DNA of 64,000 bases from Actimicrobium sp047621665 (lineage in GTDB: Bacteria > Pseudomonadota > Gammaproteobacteria > Burkholderiales > Burkholderiaceae_D): positions 4,185-68,184 of the forward strand of contig JBLHMB010000013.1 of the NCBI GenBank assembly GCA_047621665.1. The letters run 5' to 3'. Position numbers and translations under genes: made by a program. Numbering within the stretch: position 1 is the stretch's first letter; every line of letters begins with the position of its first letter. The notes below the pieces were generated by a model. That model saw nothing but the letters and a program-made list of their open reading frames with translations, ran no database searches and had not been told where the DNA came from. Below, piece after piece: positions 47,124-56,744 of this stretch.

Positions 47124-48727
47124 CACATCCGGAACACGCCGAATTTGGTCTCGGCAATCGGCGCATTGAGCGCCGCGCTCAAGCCCAATGCCAGCACCTT
47201 GCGGGTATCAGCCGGGTCGATGACGCCGTCATCCCACAAGCGTGCCGAGGCGTAATACGGATGGCCCTGCTGTTCGTATTGATCGCGAATCGGTTGCTTG
47301 AAGGCCTCTTCTTCGACCGCGCTCCACGCGCCGCCCTTGCCTTCGATGCCATCGCGCTTGACAGTGGCCAGCACGCTGGCAGCCTGATCGCCGCCCATCA
47401 CCGAGATGCGCGCATTCGGCCACATCCACAAAAAGCGCGGCGAGAAAGCACGGCCGCACATGCCGTAATTGCCGGCACCAAAACTGCCACCGATGATGAC
47501 GGTGAACTTCGGCACCGCAGCTGTCGCCACGGCGGTAACCATCTTCGCGCCATTGCGGGCGATGCCTTCGTTTTCGTATTTGCGGCCGACCATAAAGCCG
47601 GTAATGTTCTGCAAGAAGACCAGCGGGATCTTGCGCTGGCAGCACAGTTCGATGAAGTGCGCGCCCTTCAGCGCCGACTCCGAAAACAGGATGCCGTTGT
47701 TGGCGATGATCCCGACCGGCATGCCGTGGATGTGCGCAAAACCGCACACCAGCGTGGTGCCGTAGCGCGCCTTGAATTCGTCGAACTCGCTGCCATCGAC
47801 GATGCGGGCAATGACTTCGTTGATATCGAACGGCTTGCGGGTGTCGAGCGGAATGACGCCATACAGTTCTTCGGCCGGATAGTTCGGCGCGACGCTAGCG
47901 CGCAGGGCCAGCTGCTCGGGCTTGCGGCGGTTCAGGTTGGACACGATGGTGCGTGCCAGCGACAGCGCGTGCAGGTCGTTTTGCGCGAGATGATCGACCA
48001 CGCCGGACAGGCGCGTGTGGACGTCGCCGCCGCCAAGATCTTCGGCACTGACGACTTCGCCGGTGGCGGCTTTCACCAGCGGCGGGCCACCCAGAAAAAT
48101 CGTGCCCTGATTTTTGACGATGATCGATTCATCGCTCATCGCCGGCACGTACGCACCACCGGCGGTACACGACCCCATGACCACCGCGACTTGTGGAATC
48201 CCTTTGGCCGATAGCGTGGCCTGATTAAAAAAGATGCGGCCGAAATGGTCGCGATCAGGAAACACATCGTCCTGGTTCGGCAGGTTGGCACCACCGCTGT
48301 CGACCAGATAAATGCAGGGCAAGTTGTTCTGATCAGCCACTTCTTGCGCGCGCAAATGCTTCTTCACGGTCAGCGGGTAATACGTGCCGCCCTTGACGGT
48401 GGCATCGTTGCAGACGATCACGCATTCGAGTCCGGCAACGCGGCCGATGCCGGTGATGATACCGGCCGACGGCGCGACGTTATCGTAGACATTGTGCGCG
48501 GCCAGTTGCGACAATTCGAGGAACGGTGTGCCGGGATCGAGCAGCATCATCACGCGGTCGCGCGGCAGCAATTTGCCGCGTCCGACATGTTTGGCACGGG
48601 CATCATCGCTGCCACCCAGCGCGATTTTTTCGACGGTGCGCTTGAGGTCATCGACCACGGCCTGGATCGCGGCGGCGTTGGCCTTGAACTCATCGGCGCG
48701 GGGATTGAGTTTGGATTCGAGGATCAT
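47123..48727 (-). CDS. liuB: 3-methylcrotonyl-CoA carboxylase, beta (carboxyltransferase) subunit
   Basis: A 534-residue carboxyltransferase. It starts MILESKLNPRADEFKAN, and has two crotonase-like halves with GGSFGAGNYGMCGRAFSPRFLWMWPNARISVMGG in pieces, the acyl-CoA/biotin site region. Length matches the family (about 535). The start at 48727 overlaps the stop of the YchJ-like gene (ATGA). It pairs with the alpha subunit at 42959. Confidence 0.95.
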   Translation of the reverse strand: MILESKLNPRADEFKANAAAIQAVVDDLKRTVEKIALGGSDDARAKHVGRGKLLPRDRVMMLLDPGTPFLELSQLAAHNVYDNVAPSAGIITGIGRVAGLECVIVCNDATVKGGTYYPLTVKKHLRAQEVADQNNLPCIYLVDSGGANLPNQDDVFPDRDHFGRIFFNQATLSAKGIPQVAVVMGSCTAGGAYVPAMSDESIIVKNQGTIFLGGPPLVKAATGEVVSAEDLGGGDVHTRLSGVVDHLAQNDLHALSLARTIVSNLNRRKPEQLALRASVAPNYPAEELYGVIPLDTRKPFDINEVIARIVDGSEFDEFKARYGTTLVCGFAHIHGMPVGIIANNGILFSESALKGAHFIELCCQRKIPLVFLQNITGFMVGRKYENEGIARNGAKMVTAVATAAVPKFTVIIGGSFGAGNYGMCGRAFSPRFLWMWPNARISVMGGDQAASVLATVKRDGIEGKGGAWSAVEEEAFKQPIRDQYEQQGHPYYASARLWDDGVIDPADTRKVLALGLSAALNAPIAETKFGVFRM

Positions 48728-49116
48728 GGTGTACGGGTACTTTCCGGAAAACTGCCATCCACATAAAACCAGCAACCCTGTTCGCGCACGAAGCGACTGA
48801 CTTCGTGCAGGCGTTGGGCGCGGCCGTTGATCTTGTAGCGGGCGATGAATTCGACGATGGCGGCATCGCCGTCGGTACTGCTGTGGCGGATCTCGAGTCC
48901 CAGCCATTTGGTGCTGTCATCGGAGACGGCAACCGGCGCAGGACGCGTGCTCTTTGCCCACGTTGCAGCGATGTAGGCCTCGTCGTTGCGGGTGTAGGCG
49001 GTATAGCGCGAGCGCATCAGTTGTTCGGCACTGGCCGCTGGCGTGCCGGCCAGAATCGGACCGCAGCAGGTTGCGTAGCCGGAGCCACCGCAGGGACAGG
49101 GTGCTGGTTTTGTCAT
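48724..49116 (-). CDS. YchJ-like SEC-C motif protein
   Basis: A 130-residue protein of the YchJ/UPF0225 family. An N-terminal zinc-binding SEC-C-like motif (CPCGGSGYATCCGP) is followed by the conserved AEQLMRSRYTAY segment. Function unknown. It overlaps liuB by 4 bases and so is co-transcribed with the leucine genes, an unusual placement. ATG 49116 was chosen; the upstream frame is not conserved. Confidence 0.85.
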   Translation of the reverse strand: MTKPAPCPCGGSGYATCCGPILAGTPAASAEQLMRSRYTAYTRNDEAYIAATWAKSTRPAPVAVSDDSTKWLGLEIRHSSTDGDAAIVEFIARYKINGRAQRLHEVSRFVREQGCWFYVDGSFPESTRTP

Positions 49117-49141
49117 GGCGCTATCTTTGTTTGTGGTGTGC

Positions 49142-50272
49142 TCAAGCGAGGGCCCGGCCAATCAGGATCTTCTGGATATCGCTGGTGCCTTCGTAAATCT
49201 GGCAGACCCGCACATCGCGGTAAATCCGCTCGACCGGAAAATCGCTGACATAGCCATAGCCTCCATGAATCTGGATCGCGTCCGAACAGACCCGCTCGGC
49301 CATTTCGCTGGCGAACAGTTTGGCCATCGCGGCTTCTTTCAGGCACGGCACGCCGGCATCTTTCAGGCTGGCGGCGTGCCAGGTCAATTGGCGCGCTGCT
49401 TCGAGTTGGGTGGCCATGTCGGCCAGTTTGAACTGCACGGCCTGATGTTCGTAAATCGTCTTGCCAAAACTGCTGCGGTCCTTCGCATAGGCCAGCGCGG
49501 CATCGAACGCTGCGCGCGCCATGCCGACGGCTTGCGCGGCAATGCCGATGCGTCCGCCTTCGAGTCCCGACAACGCAATCCGGTAGCCCTGCCCTTCGTC
49601 GCCGATCAGATTGGCGGCGGGGATGCGGCAATGTTCGAACAGGATGGCAGCGGTGTCGGACGAATGCTGGCCGAGCTTGTCTTCGAGCCGGGTAACGACG
49701 TAACCCGGCGTGGCAGTCGGCACCCAGAACGCGCTGATGCCGCGCTTGCCGGCGGCCTTGTCGGTGACGGCCAGCACGATGGCGACATCGGCATGCTTGC
49801 CGCTGGTGATGAATTGCTTGGTGCCGTTGAGCACGTACTCGTCACCCTCGCGCACCGCCGTGGTCAGCAAACTGGAGGCGTCGCTACCGGCATGCGGCTC
49901 GGTCAGGCAAAACGCACCGAGCATGGTTCCCTGTGCCAGCGGACGCAGCCATTGCTCCTGTTGCGCCGGATTCGCGTACATCATCGCGATACTGCAGACC
50001 GGACAATTGTTGACCGAGATAACGGTCGAGGTACCACCATCGCCGGCAGCGATTTCCTCGATCACCAGCGCCAGCGCCAGGTAATCCAGACCCGCGCCAC
50101 CGAGCGCTTCGGGTACCGCGACACCATACGCACCCAGCGCGGCCAGGCCGCGCAATTCTTCTTGCGGAAAATGGTGTTCCTTGTCCCAGCGTGCGGCATG
50201 CGGAACGAGGCGCTCCTGCGCAAAACTACGCAGGGCGTCGCGGATCATCTCGTGTTCGGGGCTCAGTTGCAT
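49142..50272 (-). CDS. Acyl-CoA dehydrogenase
   Basis: A 376-residue flavoenzyme. The FAD/acyl-CoA signatures CLTEPHAGSD and IQIHGGYGYVSDFPVERIYRD are present. The catalytic Glu is the one in IYEGTSDIQ, as in short/medium/branched-chain enzymes. It differs from the isovaleryl-CoA dehydrogenase at 55504, which has its base elsewhere. Likely substrates are short or branched acyl-CoAs, possibly 2-methylbutyryl- or isobutyryl-CoA. It is located between the SDR gene and the YchJ-like gene on one strand. Confidence 0.88.
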   Translation of the reverse strand: MQLSPEHEMIRDALRSFAQERLVPHAARWDKEHHFPQEELRGLAALGAYGVAVPEALGGAGLDYLALALVIEEIAAGDGGTSTVISVNNCPVCSIAMMYANPAQQEQWLRPLAQGTMLGAFCLTEPHAGSDASSLLTTAVREGDEYVLNGTKQFITSGKHADVAIVLAVTDKAAGKRGISAFWVPTATPGYVVTRLEDKLGQHSSDTAAILFEHCRIPAANLIGDEGQGYRIALSGLEGGRIGIAAQAVGMARAAFDAALAYAKDRSSFGKTIYEHQAVQFKLADMATQLEAARQLTWHAASLKDAGVPCLKEAAMAKLFASEMAERVCSDAIQIHGGYGYVSDFPVERIYRDVRVCQIYEGTSDIQKILIGRALA

Positions 50273-50290
50273 CGTGTCTCCGGGGCGGTG

Positions 50291-50965
50291 CTACCAGCTC
50301 AGTGGTGCGCCGTTGTAGTTGAAAAAATGTCCGTTATCAGCTGCCCGCAATCCGGCCAGCGTGGCGCGCATACCGGCAGCGCTTTCGGCCACATCGAGGT
50401 CGGCACCATCGCCACCCATCGCAGTGCGTACCCAGCCCGGATGCAGTGCTACACAAATCGCCGGTGCGTAACTCAGGGAAGCATCGACCAGCAGCGAGTT
50501 GAGTGCAGCCTTGCTGGCGCGGTATAGCCAGCCGCGGGTGTTGGTGCGCAGGCTGATCGATCCCATCGACGACGAGATCACAGCCAGTCGTCCGCCGGTA
50601 CTAGCCACCAGCGGACCGAGCAGCGGCAACACGCGCATCGCACCCAGCACATTGGCATGCATGACGGCATCGAACTCATGGCTGCTCGGGGTTTCCGGCG
50701 CACCGGTGAGCGGGCCGTAGACACCGGCATTGAGTAGCGCGATATCGAGTTGCTCCGTCGCCAGACGTTCGCCTAGCGCGACACAATGCGCCGCGTCATT
50801 GAGATCGAGTTGCAGGACGATGCAACCGAGCATCTCCAGCGCCGCCGCGTCGGCCGGACGGCGCACGCTGGCCAGCACGCGCCAGCCCCCGGCACGGTAC
50901 TGGCGTGCCAGTTCGAATCCGATGCCGCGCGAGGCGCCGATAATCAGTGCGGTCTGTACGCTCAC
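50291..50965 (-). CDS. Short-chain dehydrogenase/reductase
   Basis: A 224-residue SDR. The NAD(P) motif is ALIIGASRGIGFELARQY, the NAG motif is LLNAGVYGP, and the active site is Ser in AVISSSMGSI with YRASKAAL (Tyr and Lys). The substrate is unknown. A GTG start at 50965 overlaps the thiolase stop, which indicates coupling in the liu operon. Confidence 0.85.
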   Translation of the reverse strand: MSVQTALIIGASRGIGFELARQYRAGGWRVLASVRRPADAAALEMLGCIVLQLDLNDAAHCVALGERLATEQLDIALLNAGVYGPLTGAPETPSSHEFDAVMHANVLGAMRVLPLLGPLVASTGGRLAVISSSMGSISLRTNTRGWLYRASKAALNSLLVDASLSYAPAICVALHPGWVRTAMGGDGADLDVAESAAGMRATLAGLRAADNGHFFNYNGAPLSW

Positions 50966-52155
50966 ACCATCTCGATCGCGACGGCGGTACCCTCGCCACC
51001 ACCGATGCACAACGTGGCAATGCCGCGCTTGCCACCGGTTTTTTTCAGTGCGCCCATCAGCGTGACGAGGATGCGGGCGCCCGAGGCACCGATCGGATGT
51101 CCCAGCGCGCAGGCACCGCCGTGGATGTTGACCTTGCTGTGCGGGATGTCGAGTTCGCGCATCGCGGCCATTGGCACGACGGCGAAGGCTTCGTTGATTT
51201 CGAATAGATCGATATCAGCCAGCTCCCAGCCGGTTTTGACCAGCAGTTTTTCAATCGCGCCGACCGGCGCGGTGGTGAACCAGTTCGGCGCTTGCGAATG
51301 ACGACTGTGACCAATGATGCGGGCAATCGGCGTGCAACCGAGTTTCCTGGCCATTGATTCGCGCATCATGACCAGCGCCGCTGCGCCATCGTTAATCGAT
51401 GACGACGAGGCCGCCGTGATGGTGCCGTCTTTTTTGAAGGCCGCCTTAAGTTTCGGGATCTTGTCGAGCTTGGCTTTTTGCGGACCTTCATCCTTGTCGA
51501 TGACGACATCGCCGTTGCGCCCCGCCACAGTGACCGGCGCGATTTCCCAATCGAACGAGCCATCGGCGGCAGCGGCCTGGGCACGTGTTACCGAGGTGAT
51601 GGCGAAAGCATCCTGCTCTTCGCGGCTGAACTGGTATTTGTCGACGCACTCTTCGGCGAAGGTACCCATCGAGCGGCCTTTTTCGTAAGCGTCTTCGAGG
51701 CCGTCAAGCATCATGTGGTCGTACATCATGCCGTGGCCGATGCGGTAACCGCCACGGGCTTTCGGGATCAGATACGGTGCGTTGGTCATCGATTCCATAC
51801 CGCCGCTGACGACCACATCATTGGTCCCGACCAGCAGCGAATCGATACCGAACATGGTGGCCTGCATCGCCGAGCCGCACATTTTTGACAGCGTGACGGC
51901 ACCGGCCGAGACCGGAATGCCAGCCTTAATCGCGGCTTGCCGCGCCGGCGCCTGGCCCTGGCCGGCCATCAGGCAATTGCCGAACAGGACATCGTTGACC
52001 AAGGCCGGATCGATACCGGCGCGCTCGACTGCGGCGCGGATCGCAACAGCTCCCAGTTCGCTCGCCGACAGGGCCGAGAAATCACCCTGAAAGGCACCCA
52101 GCGGGGTGCGGGCGGCGCCGACGATGACGATAGGATCGAGTAGGACGTTGGACAT
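50962..52155 (-). CDS. Acetyl-CoA C-acetyltransferase (thiolase)
   Basis: A 397-residue thiolase. The nucleophile Cys is in LSKMCGSAMQA, the second region is GGACALGHPIGASGARI and the final Cys is in TLCIGGGEG. It would split acetoacetyl-CoA or ketoacyl-CoA to acetyl-CoA, completing use of the acetoacetate made by HMG-CoA lyase. ATG 52155 was chosen because AGGAG lies 8 bases upstream. Confidence 0.93.
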   Translation of the reverse strand: MSNVLLDPIVIVGAARTPLGAFQGDFSALSASELGAVAIRAAVERAGIDPALVNDVLFGNCLMAGQGQAPARQAAIKAGIPVSAGAVTLSKMCGSAMQATMFGIDSLLVGTNDVVVSGGMESMTNAPYLIPKARGGYRIGHGMMYDHMMLDGLEDAYEKGRSMGTFAEECVDKYQFSREEQDAFAITSVTRAQAAAADGSFDWEIAPVTVAGRNGDVVIDKDEGPQKAKLDKIPKLKAAFKKDGTITAASSSSINDGAAALVMMRESMARKLGCTPIARIIGHSRHSQAPNWFTTAPVGAIEKLLVKTGWELADIDLFEINEAFAVVPMAAMRELDIPHSKVNIHGGACALGHPIGASGARILVTLMGALKKTGGKRGIATLCIGGGEGTAVAIEMV

Positions 52156-52169
52156 GTGCATTCTCCTGT

Positions 52170-54071
52170 TCAGGCAGCGTTGGCTGCGGGGATGGTGTGA
52201 TTCGGTTGCTCTTGATTTAGTTGCACTTGATTTAGTTGCTCTTGATTCGGTCGTGCTTGATTTGATTGCGCCAGATTCGATTGCCCGTGAATCGATTGGT
52301 CGTGATGCGCTTTATAGCTGAAGCGACACTCCTGCGGGTAGGGGAACACATCGTCGAAATGACCATCGAGGATGCGCTGCTTGTAACCTTGCCAGTAGGC
52401 GGCGTCGAGCAGGTCGGCATGATGCTTCATAAAATATTTGCGCACCGTCGGATTGCCCAGCAAGAAGGTGCCGAACTGTTCCGGGAACACGTCGTGGCGG
52501 CCGATCGGATACCAGGGTTCGGCCGACATTTCGTCTTCTTCGTTGCGTGGTTGCGGGATGGTGCGGAAGACGCAATCGGTGATGTATTCAATTTCATCGT
52601 AGTCGTAAAACACCACGCGGCCATGCTTGGTGACACCGAAATTTTTGTACAGCATGTCACCCGGAAAAATGTTGGCCCGCACCAGTTCCTTGATCGCGTT
52701 GCCGTACTCCAGCACGCCGTGTTCGATCGCCGCTTCGTCGCCCGCTTTTTCCGCATTCGACAGCCAGATATTGAGCGGAATCATGCGGCGCTCGATGTAC
52801 AGGTGGCGGATGATGACCTGGCCGGCTTCTTCCTCGACCAGCGACGGCGCCACCAGTTTCAGTTCGGCCAGTAATTCGTCATCGAAGCGTGCACGCGGAA
52901 AAGCCACGTTCGAGTATTCGAGCGTATCGGCCATGCGGCCGACGCGGTCATGGTTTTTCACCAGCACGTATTTTTCACGCACCAGTGCCGGCGTGGTTTC
53001 CTTTGGCGGAGGGAACGCATCCTTGATGACCTTGAACACGTACGGAAAAGACGGCAGCGCAAACACCACCATCACCAGTCCCTTGATACCGGGCGCGATT
53101 TCGATACGGTCCGACGAGTGCCGCAAGTGGTGCAGGTAGTCGCGATAGAACAGCGACTTGCCGTGTTTTTGCAGACCCAGCATCGTGTAAATTTCGCTGC
53201 GCGGTTTTTTTGGCAGCATGGCCCGGATGAACTGGACGTAGCCGGACGGTACTTCCATGTCGACCATGAAATACGCCCGCGTAAATGAAAACAGCACGGT
53301 GATCAAGCCGGTATCGAACAGTACCGTATCGAGCACCAGCTCGCCCTTGCGGTTATGCAGGATCGGGACGACGAATGGCGTTTCGCGATTGCCATTGATA
53401 CCGCGACCGACGATGTAGGCACCCTTGTTACGAAAGAACAGGCTTGCCAGCACTTGAATCTGCCGGTTCGGCTCTGTTTTTTCTTCGCCGAACACGGCCT
53501 TAAAGCGCGCTTCGACTTGCCTGACATCGCGGTCCAGATCGGCAAACCGGCAGTCGAGCTGGAAATCCTCGGCGATACGCCGGACGGTCTGATGAAGGCC
53601 ATCCGTGGTCGGGTAGTAGACCCGGTAGGTTGGTGCCGGATCATTGGTTTCGATGTACTCGGTCGAAATGACGGGGCGCACAAAAATGAAATCGTTGTGA
53701 AAATAAGCGCGGTGCAGGATCTTGCAGCAGACCGTATTAAAAAATGTTTCGGCCAGTTCGGGTTGCTTGTGATCGGTCAGCAAACCGATGTAATGCAGCT
53801 TCACCTCGCGCCAGACTGCGTCGGTCAGTTCCTCGGTTTCGTATTCGTCCTCGAGCACGGTGACGCACTCGCCTACCCGCTTGTCATAAAACGCGATGCG
53901 CTCGCGCAGGCAGGATTGCTGCAACTGCCAGGCGCTCTGTTCGAAATGACGCTTCGCATCATGGCTGGTGGCGCGAAACAAGCGGTAATGCTTGTCGAAC
54001 CCATCGAGGATGGTGCGGGCAATATCGAACGCGATTTGCGACGACAGCAGCTTGGGGAAAGCGACGGTCAT
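52170..54071 (-). CDS. aceK: Isocitrate dehydrogenase kinase/phosphatase
   Basis: A 633-residue AceK that phosphorylates and dephosphorylates isocitrate dehydrogenase, steering carbon to the glyoxylate bypass. The regulatory N-terminal part (LSSQIAFDIARTILDGFDKHYRLF in pieces) and the kinase ATP site region (GIKGLVMVVFALPSFPYVFKVIKD in pieces) match. It is longer than the E. coli enzyme (about 578) because of a C-terminal tail of about 35 residues built from pentapeptide repeats. Location inside the liu cluster fits growth on acetyl-CoA-yielding substrates. Confidence 0.94.
   Translation of the reverse strand: MTVAFPKLLSSQIAFDIARTILDGFDKHYRLFRATSHDAKRHFEQSAWQLQQSCLRERIAFYDKRVGECVTVLEDEYETEELTDAVWREVKLHYIGLLTDHKQPELAETFFNTVCCKILHRAYFHNDFIFVRPVISTEYIETNDPAPTYRVYYPTTDGLHQTVRRIAEDFQLDCRFADLDRDVRQVEARFKAVFGEEKTEPNRQIQVLASLFFRNKGAYIVGRGINGNRETPFVVPILHNRKGELVLDTVLFDTGLITVLFSFTRAYFMVDMEVPSGYVQFIRAMLPKKPRSEIYTMLGLQKHGKSLFYRDYLHHLRHSSDRIEIAPGIKGLVMVVFALPSFPYVFKVIKDAFPPPKETTPALVREKYVLVKNHDRVGRMADTLEYSNVAFPRARFDDELLAELKLVAPSLVEEEAGQVIIRHLYIERRMIPLNIWLSNAEKAGDEAAIEHGVLEYGNAIKELVRANIFPGDMLYKNFGVTKHGRVVFYDYDEIEYITDCVFRTIPQPRNEEDEMSAEPWYPIGRHDVFPEQFGTFLLGNPTVRKYFMKHHADLLDAAYWQGYKQRILDGHFDDVFPYPQECRFSYKAHHDQSIHGQSNLAQSNQARPNQEQLNQVQLNQEQPNHTIPAANAA
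52201..52305 (-). repeat. Seven 15-base repeats coding the AceK tail
   Basis: Seven in-phase 15-base units (for example TTTAGTTGCTCTTGA on the plus strand) encode pentapeptides such as EQLNQ, VQLNQ, EQPNH and ARPNQ. Units vary by a few bases. They start just inside the aceK stop, so the tail length could change without a frameshift. Confidence 0.85.
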
Positions 54072-54372
54072 GTCAGACTCCGGGGTGCACAGGGCGGGAC
54101 GCTAGTGTAGCGCTGTGGGGAGTGGGTTCGTTGGGTTTGATGGGTGCGCGCGCTGCTGAGACGGGGACGGCTTCGAGGGACCAAGCCGTAGGGTGCAATA
54201 ACCGAAGGGCATTGCACCGAATGTACTGTCCGCGGCAGCTGAAACGGGTTGTACTCCGCCACGATCAAGCCGGAGACGGCCAGGCCGCTCCCGGCTTGAT
54301 CATGACGAAGCAGCAGCCGAATCAGCAGCTCCAGCACGGAAACTGGATGGCAAGTACTCCGCAACCCGCAAG

Positions 54373-54425
54373 CAGGGTCAGAGTAATTTTCGCGATAAGG
54401 CCTGCGAAAAAAAACTCTGACCCTG
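54373..54425 (+). repeat. REP-like palindrome
   Basis: CAGGGTCAGAG ... CTCTGACCCTG, 53 bases, with internal TTTTCGCGATAAGG and CCTGCGAAAA arms. First of three copies in the tandem block. Confidence 0.88.
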
Positions 54426-54840
54426 GTTGCTGGCGGTGGGGATTGGCGACGGCCTGAAAAGGCAAACCACGAGGGTGGTTGGGTAGTGATGCTGTTGCTG
54501 TTGCTGTTGCTGTTGAAGTTGCTGTTGACTTGGCCGTTGACCTGTTCCGCATTGAGGCAGCTGCCAAAAGTCGGAGTCAGGCGGGGGATAAGAAGCCCGC
54601 ACTGTCTGAGCGCAGCGAGTTTGCGGGCTTCCCCCCGACTGGCTCCGGCTTTTGGGAACCCGCAGGGCAGCCGCCTCGCGGTCGCCTTTTTCTTGGTTAC
54701 TTCTTTTTGGCGAAGCAAAAAGAAGGGACCGCATGCCGGTCCGGCTGCCGGGCCGCCCCCGGCTAGGTCGTGGCGGAGCGCATCAAGAATTAGCAACCCC
54801 AGCACGTAAATTGAATGGCAAACGCTCCGCAATCCGCAAG

Positions 54841-54893
54841 CAGGGTCAGAGTAATTTTCGCGATAAGGCCTGCGAAAAAAAACTCTGACCCTG
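54841..54893 (+). repeat. REP-like palindrome
   Basis: Identical to the copy at 54373 over all 53 bases as read by eye; second copy in the tandem block, 468 bases further on. Confidence 0.88.
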
Positions 54894-55343
54894 GTTGCTG
54901 GCGGTGGGGATTGGCGACGGCCTGAAAAGGCAAACCACGAGGGTGGTTGATTGGTGATGCGGTTGATGTTGCTGTTGAAGTTGTTGTTGCTGTTGAAGTT
55001 GTTGTTGCTGTTGAAGTTGTTGTTGCTGTTGCTGTTGCTGTTGAATTGGCCGTTGACCTGCCCCGCATTGAGGCAGCTGCCAAAAACGGTAGTCAGGCAA
55101 GGGATAAGAGGGGCGCATGTCTGAGCGAAGCGAGTTTGCGACCCTCCCCTTGCCTGACTACCGTTTTTGGGAACCCGAAGGGCAGCCGCCTCGCGGTCGC
55201 CTTTTTCTTGGTTACTTACTTTTTGGCGAAGCAAAAAGAAGTGACCGGCTGCCGGGCCGCTCCCGGCTTGGTCGTGGCGGAGCGGCAACCATACAAGCAA
55301 CCTCAGCCCGATAATTCGATCGCAAGTACTCCGCAATCCGCAA

Positions 55344-55396
55344 GCAGGGTCAGAGTAATTTTCGCGATGAAGCCTGCGAAAAAAAACTCTGGCCCT
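55344..55396 (+). repeat. REP-like palindrome
   Basis: Third copy in the block, with a few changes (GATGAAG in the centre and CTCTGGCCCTG at the end). Confidence 0.86.
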
Positions 55397-55503
55397 GGTT
55401 GCTACCGATGGGTAGTTTGCAGCCGCAGGTAAAAGCGGACCGACGCAACCGCCGGAAAAAGCGACTCGAGGCATCCCGAACGACAGCATCATCAACCCAA
55501 CCC

Positions 55504-56688
55504 CTACCGCGTCTCGTTAAACAACTCACGCCCGATCAGCATCCGCCGGATCTCGCTAGTCCCCGCCCCGATCTCATACAACTTCGCATCCCGCCACAAC
55601 CGCCCGGCAGGGTAATCATTGATATACCCGTTACCTCCCAGCGCCTGAATCGTCTCCCCCGCCATCCAGGTCGCCTTCTCGGCCGAATACAAAATCGCCC
55701 CCGCCGCATCCTTGCGCAAGGCCCGCACCGCCTCCGGAGAACCGGCCCGGTCACACGCCTGACCGACCGCGTACACGTACGCCTTGCACGCCATCATTGT
55801 CGAATACATATCGGCCAGCTTGCCCTGCATTAGCTGGAATTCGCCGATAGCCTGACCGAACTGCTGGCGCTCGTGCACGTACGGCACCACCACATCCATA
55901 CAGGCCTGCATGATCCCGAGCGGCCCGCCCGACAGCACGGCGCGCTCGTAATCGAGACCCGACATCAGCACATTGACGCCCTTGCCCAACCCGCCGAACA
56001 CGTTCCCGGCCGGTACTTCGCAGTCACGGAATACCAGTTCACCGGTGTGCGATCCGCGCATGCCGAGCTTGTCGAGTTTTTGCGCGACGCTAAATCCCTT
56101 GAAATCTTTTTCGATCAAGAAGGCGGTCATGCCGCGTGCACCGGCTTCCGGATCGCTCTTTGCATAGACCACCAGCACGTCGGCATCGGGACCGTTGGTG
56201 ATCCACATCTTGGTGCCGTTGAGGATCCAGCGATCGCCCTTCCAGTCGGCGCGCAACTTCATGCTGACAACGTCGGAACCGGCGTTCGGCTCCGACATGG
56301 CCAGCGCGCCGATGTATTCGCCGCTGACCAGTTTCGGTAAATATTTGGCCTTCTGTTCGTCGCTGCCGTTGCGCTTGATCTGGTTCACGCACAGGTTCGA
56401 ATGGGCACCGTACGACAAACCTACCGAGGCCGAGGCGCGCGAGATTTCTTCCATCGCGATGATGTGGGCGAGGTAGCCCATGCCGGTACCGCCGTATTCT
56501 TCTCCGACCGTGATGCCGAGTACGCCAAGGTCGCCCATCTTGCGCCACAGGTCCATCGGGAACTGGTCAGTGCGGTCGATCTCGCCGGCGCGCGGTGCAA
56601 TTTCGGCGGCAGCAAACTGGGAGATCGTGTCGCGCAGCGCCGCGATGTCGTCGCCGTGGTCAAACGTCAAGCCGGGCAGGTGGAGCAT
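55504..56688 (-). CDS. liuA: Isovaleryl-CoA dehydrogenase
   Basis: A 394-residue acyl-CoA dehydrogenase. The catalytic Glu is in LDYERAVLSGGPLGIMQ, the position used by isovaleryl-CoA dehydrogenases, and the usual EGT motif is replaced by IGAGTSEIRR. The first committed step of leucine breakdown. It lies directly downstream of liuR, with a LiuR-like palindrome 57-78 bases before the ATG. The 1.4 kb repeat block separates it from aceK and the rest of the cluster, so the distal genes may need their own promoter. Confidence 0.95.
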   Translation of the reverse strand: MLHLPGLTFDHGDDIAALRDTISQFAAAEIAPRAGEIDRTDQFPMDLWRKMGDLGVLGITVGEEYGGTGMGYLAHIIAMEEISRASASVGLSYGAHSNLCVNQIKRNGSDEQKAKYLPKLVSGEYIGALAMSEPNAGSDVVSMKLRADWKGDRWILNGTKMWITNGPDADVLVVYAKSDPEAGARGMTAFLIEKDFKGFSVAQKLDKLGMRGSHTGELVFRDCEVPAGNVFGGLGKGVNVLMSGLDYERAVLSGGPLGIMQACMDVVVPYVHERQQFGQAIGEFQLMQGKLADMYSTMMACKAYVYAVGQACDRAGSPEAVRALRKDAAGAILYSAEKATWMAGETIQALGGNGYINDYPAGRLWRDAKLYEIGAGTSEIRRMLIGRELFNETR

Positions 56689-56744
56689 GGCATCCTCGGG
56701 TTATCGGAATCGATTAAAAATCAGCTACGGAATCATATCTTTAA

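Larger units (their letters stand above)
54260..55343. repeat. Tandem non-coding repeat block, period about 470-500 bases
   Basis: Two long modules (about 54373-54840 and 54841-55343), a partial preceding copy, and a following REP copy. Each module holds a REP-like palindrome, an identical stretch GGCGGTGGGGATTGGCGACGG, a triplet repeat (CTGTTG / AAGTTG, nine or more units), GCATTGAGGCAGCTGCCAAAA, and an inverted repeat CTTTTTCTTGGTTACTT ... AAGCAAAAAGAAG. I see no gene here. The long minus-strand open frame across it is built from these repeats and is not accepted. The gap from 54072 to 55503 otherwise holds nothing recognised. Confidence 0.85.

Noticed and set aside
54068..55495. Minus-strand open frame of 475 codons
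   Set aside because: It is built from the tandem repeat modules and triplet array; the protein has repeated identical blocks and no family similarity.
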